From: Saccoglossus kowalevskii
Taxonomy: Eukaryota > Hemichordata > Enteropneusta > Harrimaniidae
NCBI RefSeq assembly: GCF_000003605.2
Contig: NW_003124004.1
Coordinates: forward strand, 1-11,168
Length of the DNA stretch: 11,168 nt
Reading direction: 5' to 3'
The notes beneath the pieces were generated by a model. That model had not been told where the DNA came from. It did not search any database and saw only the letters and a list, made by a program, of their open reading frames with translations. This document shows positions 9,081 to 11,168 of this stretch, one piece after another. Numbering within the stretch: the first letter of the stretch is position 1; each line of letters starts with the position of its first letter. The position numbers and the translations under genes are program-made.

Positions 9081-10372
9081 CAGCATTAGCCAAACTGTCA
9101 TTACAATACAGCATTAACCAAACTTCCATTACAATACAGCATTAGCCAAAGTGTCATTACAATACAGCATTAGCCAAACTGTCATTACAATACAGCATTA
9201 GCCAAACTGTCATTACAATACAGCATTAGCCAAACTGTCATTACAATACAGCATTAGCCAAACTGTCATTACAATACAGCATTAACCAAACTGTCATTAC
9301 AATACAGCATTAGCCAAACTGCCATTACAATACAGCATTAGCCAAACTGTCATTACAATACAGCATTAGCCAAACTGTCATTACAATACAGCATTAGCCA
9401 AACTGTCATTACAATACAGCATTAACCAAACTGTCATTACAATACAGCATTAGCCAAACTGTCATTACAATACAGCATTAACCAAACTGTCATTACAATA
9501 CAGCATTAGCCAAACTGTCATTACAATACAGCATTGGCCAAACTGCCATTACAATATAGCATTCGCCAAACTGTCGTTACAATACAGCATTAGCCAAACT
9601 GTCATTGCAATACAGCATTAGCCAAACTGTCATTACAATACAGCATTAACCAAACTGCCATTACAATACAGCATTAGCCAAAGTGTCATTACAATACAGC
9701 ATTAGCCAAACTGTCATTACAATACAGCATTAGCCAAACTGTCATTACAATACAGCATTAGCCAAACTGTCATTACAATACAGCATTAACCAAACTGTCA
9801 TTACAATACAGCATTAGCCAAACTGCCATTACAATACAGCATTAACCAAACTGTCATTACAATACAGCATTAGCCAAACTGCCATTACAATATAGCATTA
9901 GCCAAACTGTCATTACAATACAGCATTAGCCAAACTGTCATTACAATACAGCATTAGCCAAAATGTCATTACAATACAGCATTAGCCAAACTGTCATTAA
10001 AATACAGCATTAGCCAAACTGTCATTACAATACAGCATTAGCCAAACTGTCATTAAAATACAGCATTAGCCAAACTGTCATTAAAATACAGCATTAGCCA
10101 AACTGTCATTACAATACAGCATTAGCCAAACTGTCATTACAATACAGCATTAGCCAAACTGTCACTACAATACAGCATTAGCCAAACTGTCATTACAATA
10201 CAGCATTAACCAAACTGTCATTACAATACAGCATTAGCCAAACTGTCATTACAATACAGCATTGGCCAAACTGCCATTACAATATAGCATTCGCCAAACT
10301 GTCATTACATACAGCATTAGCCAAACTGTCATTACAATACAGCATTAGCCAAACTGTCATTACAATACAGCA
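9080..10372. repeat. Long higher-order segment, copy A2
   Basis: This is the right-hand copy of 338-1605. Offsets are 8742, then 8741, then 8769 once an extra TTAAAAT-side unit is passed. It carries the same series: CTTCC (9123), TTGGCC (9532), TTCGCC-GTCGTT (9560), TCATTGC, AAAATG (9960), TTAAAAT units, GTCAC (10161), TTGGCC (10260) and TTCGCC (10288). It differs by a third TTAAAAT unit and a one-base deletion at 10307-10311. It ends where a new CTTCC doublet opens copy A3. Confidence 0.87.
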
Positions 10373-11168
10373 TTAACCCAAACTTCCATTACAATACAGC
10401 ATTAGCCAAAGTGTCATTACAATACAGCATTAGCCAAACTGTCATTACAATACAGCATTAGCCAAACTGTCATTACAATACAGCATTAGCCAAACTGTCA
10501 TTACAATACAGCATTAACCAAACTTCCATTACAATACAGCATTAGCCAAAGTGTCATTACAATACAGCATTACCCAAACTGTCATTACAATACAGCATTA
10601 GCCAAACTGTCATTACAATACAGCATTAGCCAAACTGTCATTACAATACAGCATTAGCCAAACTGTCACTACAATACAGCATTAACCAAACTGTCATTAC
10701 AATACAGCATTAGCCAAACTGCCATTACAATACAGCATTAGCCAAACTGTCATTACAATACAGCATTAGCCAAACTGTCATTACAATACAGCATTAGCCA
10801 AACTGTCATTACAATACATCATTAACCAAACTGTCATTACAATACAGCATTAGCCAAACTGTCATTACAATACAGCATTAACCAAACTGTCATTACAATA
10901 CAGCATTAGCCAAACTGTCATTACAATACAGCATTGGCCAAACTGCCATTACAATATAGCATTCGCCAAACTGTCGTTACAATACAGCATTAGCCAAACT
11001 GTCATTACAATACAGCATTAGCCAAACTGTCATTACAATACAGCATTAACCAAACTGCCATTACAATACAGCATTAGCCAAAGTGTCATTACAATACAGC
11101 ATTAGCCAAACTGTCATTACAATACAGCATTAGCCAAACTGTCATTACAATACAGCATTAGCCAAACT
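10308..11168. repeat. Higher-order segment, copy A3, open at the window end (partner 167-1027)
   Basis: This segment matches 167-1027 over about 861 bases. I see about three substitutions (10573 C for G, 10819 T for G, 11007 A for G) and two one-base indels (an extra C at 10377-10379 here and at 684-686 in the partner). The CTTCC doublet at 10383/10523 keeps the 140-base spacing, and GTCAC at 10665 and TTGGCC at 10932 fall as in A1. The match is still running at the last base, so the segment continues beyond the window. Confidence 0.88.

Larger units (their letters stand above)
1..11168. repeat. 28-bp tandem satellite array filling the window
   Basis: The sequence is a head-to-tail array of a 28-bp unit with no unique DNA. 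I count 398 units plus 18 bases, all in one orientation. The length agrees exactly once eight small indels are included (684-686 +1, 5780-5781 +1, 8057-8062 -1, 8091-8097 -1, 8167-8168 +1, 9071-9080 +5, 10307-10311 -1, 10377-10379 +1). Units differ from the consensus mostly by zero to three substitutions. These concentrate at unit positions 2, 3, 5, 10, 11, 15, 17, 19, 20, 22, 23, 25 and 26 and usually recur in many units. The + strand has a stop (TAG or TAA, positions 9-11) in nearly every unit, and the complementary strand has three per unit. With a 28-base step every frame closes about every 84 bases. Such an array is typical of eukaryotic heterochromatin (inference). The family is not one I recognise. 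Both array edges lie outside the window. Confidence 0.99.

Noticed and set aside
1-11168. CRISPR array (28-base repeats are in the usual size range)
   Set aside because: There are no spacers: the whole 28-base period is the repeat itself, and differences between units are scattered point changes shared by many units.
1-11168. A repetitive protein-coding gene
   Set aside because: 28 is not a multiple of 3, and the unit carries TAG/TAA on the + strand and three stops on the - strand. Every frame closes about every 84 bases. Loss of the stop in TTGGCC, TTCGCC or TTTGCC units opens only about 55 codons.
1-11168. Whole window as an assembly artefact
   Set aside because: It cannot be excluded for the longest identical duplications. 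However, the unit count balances exactly, and each copy has private differences and distinct flanks, which argues against simple computer-made duplication.

Overview
The whole window is one uninterrupted tandem array of a 28-bp repeat (a satellite or very large minisatellite). There are no genes, no unique sequence, no RNA gene, no mobile element, and neither end of the array is visible. All units lie in the same orientation. I count 398 units plus 18 bases. This balances exactly once eight small indels (net +6 bases) are allowed for, so nothing else is hidden in the array.

For description I number the unit from the T of TACAGC: 1-12 is TACAGCATTAGC and 13-28 is CAAACTGTCATTACAA. A clean copy is at 29-56. 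The unit is about 36% GC, has no CpG, and has a strongly skewed + strand (11 A, 7 C, 7 T, 3 G). Because 28 is not a multiple of 3, a stop in the unit closes every frame about every 84 bases on both strands, so the array does not encode protein.

The host is almost certainly a eukaryote: more than 11 kb of a short, high-copy, non-coding tandem repeat points to centromeric, pericentromeric, subtelomeric or other heterochromatin. I do not recognise this 28-mer and cannot name the species or clade.

The structure worth reading is above the level of the unit. Variant units recur in fixed orders and mark long duplicated segments. (1) A family about 24-26 units long occupies the left flank (about 167-1605) and the right flank (about 8.9 kb to the end), with partial copies at 7484-8061 and 2958-3435. 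(2) A 918-bp segment at 4003-4920 is repeated at 6356-7273 with one difference. (3) 1-505 is repeated at 5883-6387 with two differences, and that copy runs directly into copy (2), which exposes a recombinant junction. (4) Local 5-, 7-, 9- and 11-unit duplications occur, notably an 11-unit (308-bp) step at both 1804-2313 and 4493-5108. The array appears to evolve by repeated copying and exchange of multi-unit blocks in register, not by single-unit turnover. All comparisons and counts are by eye.
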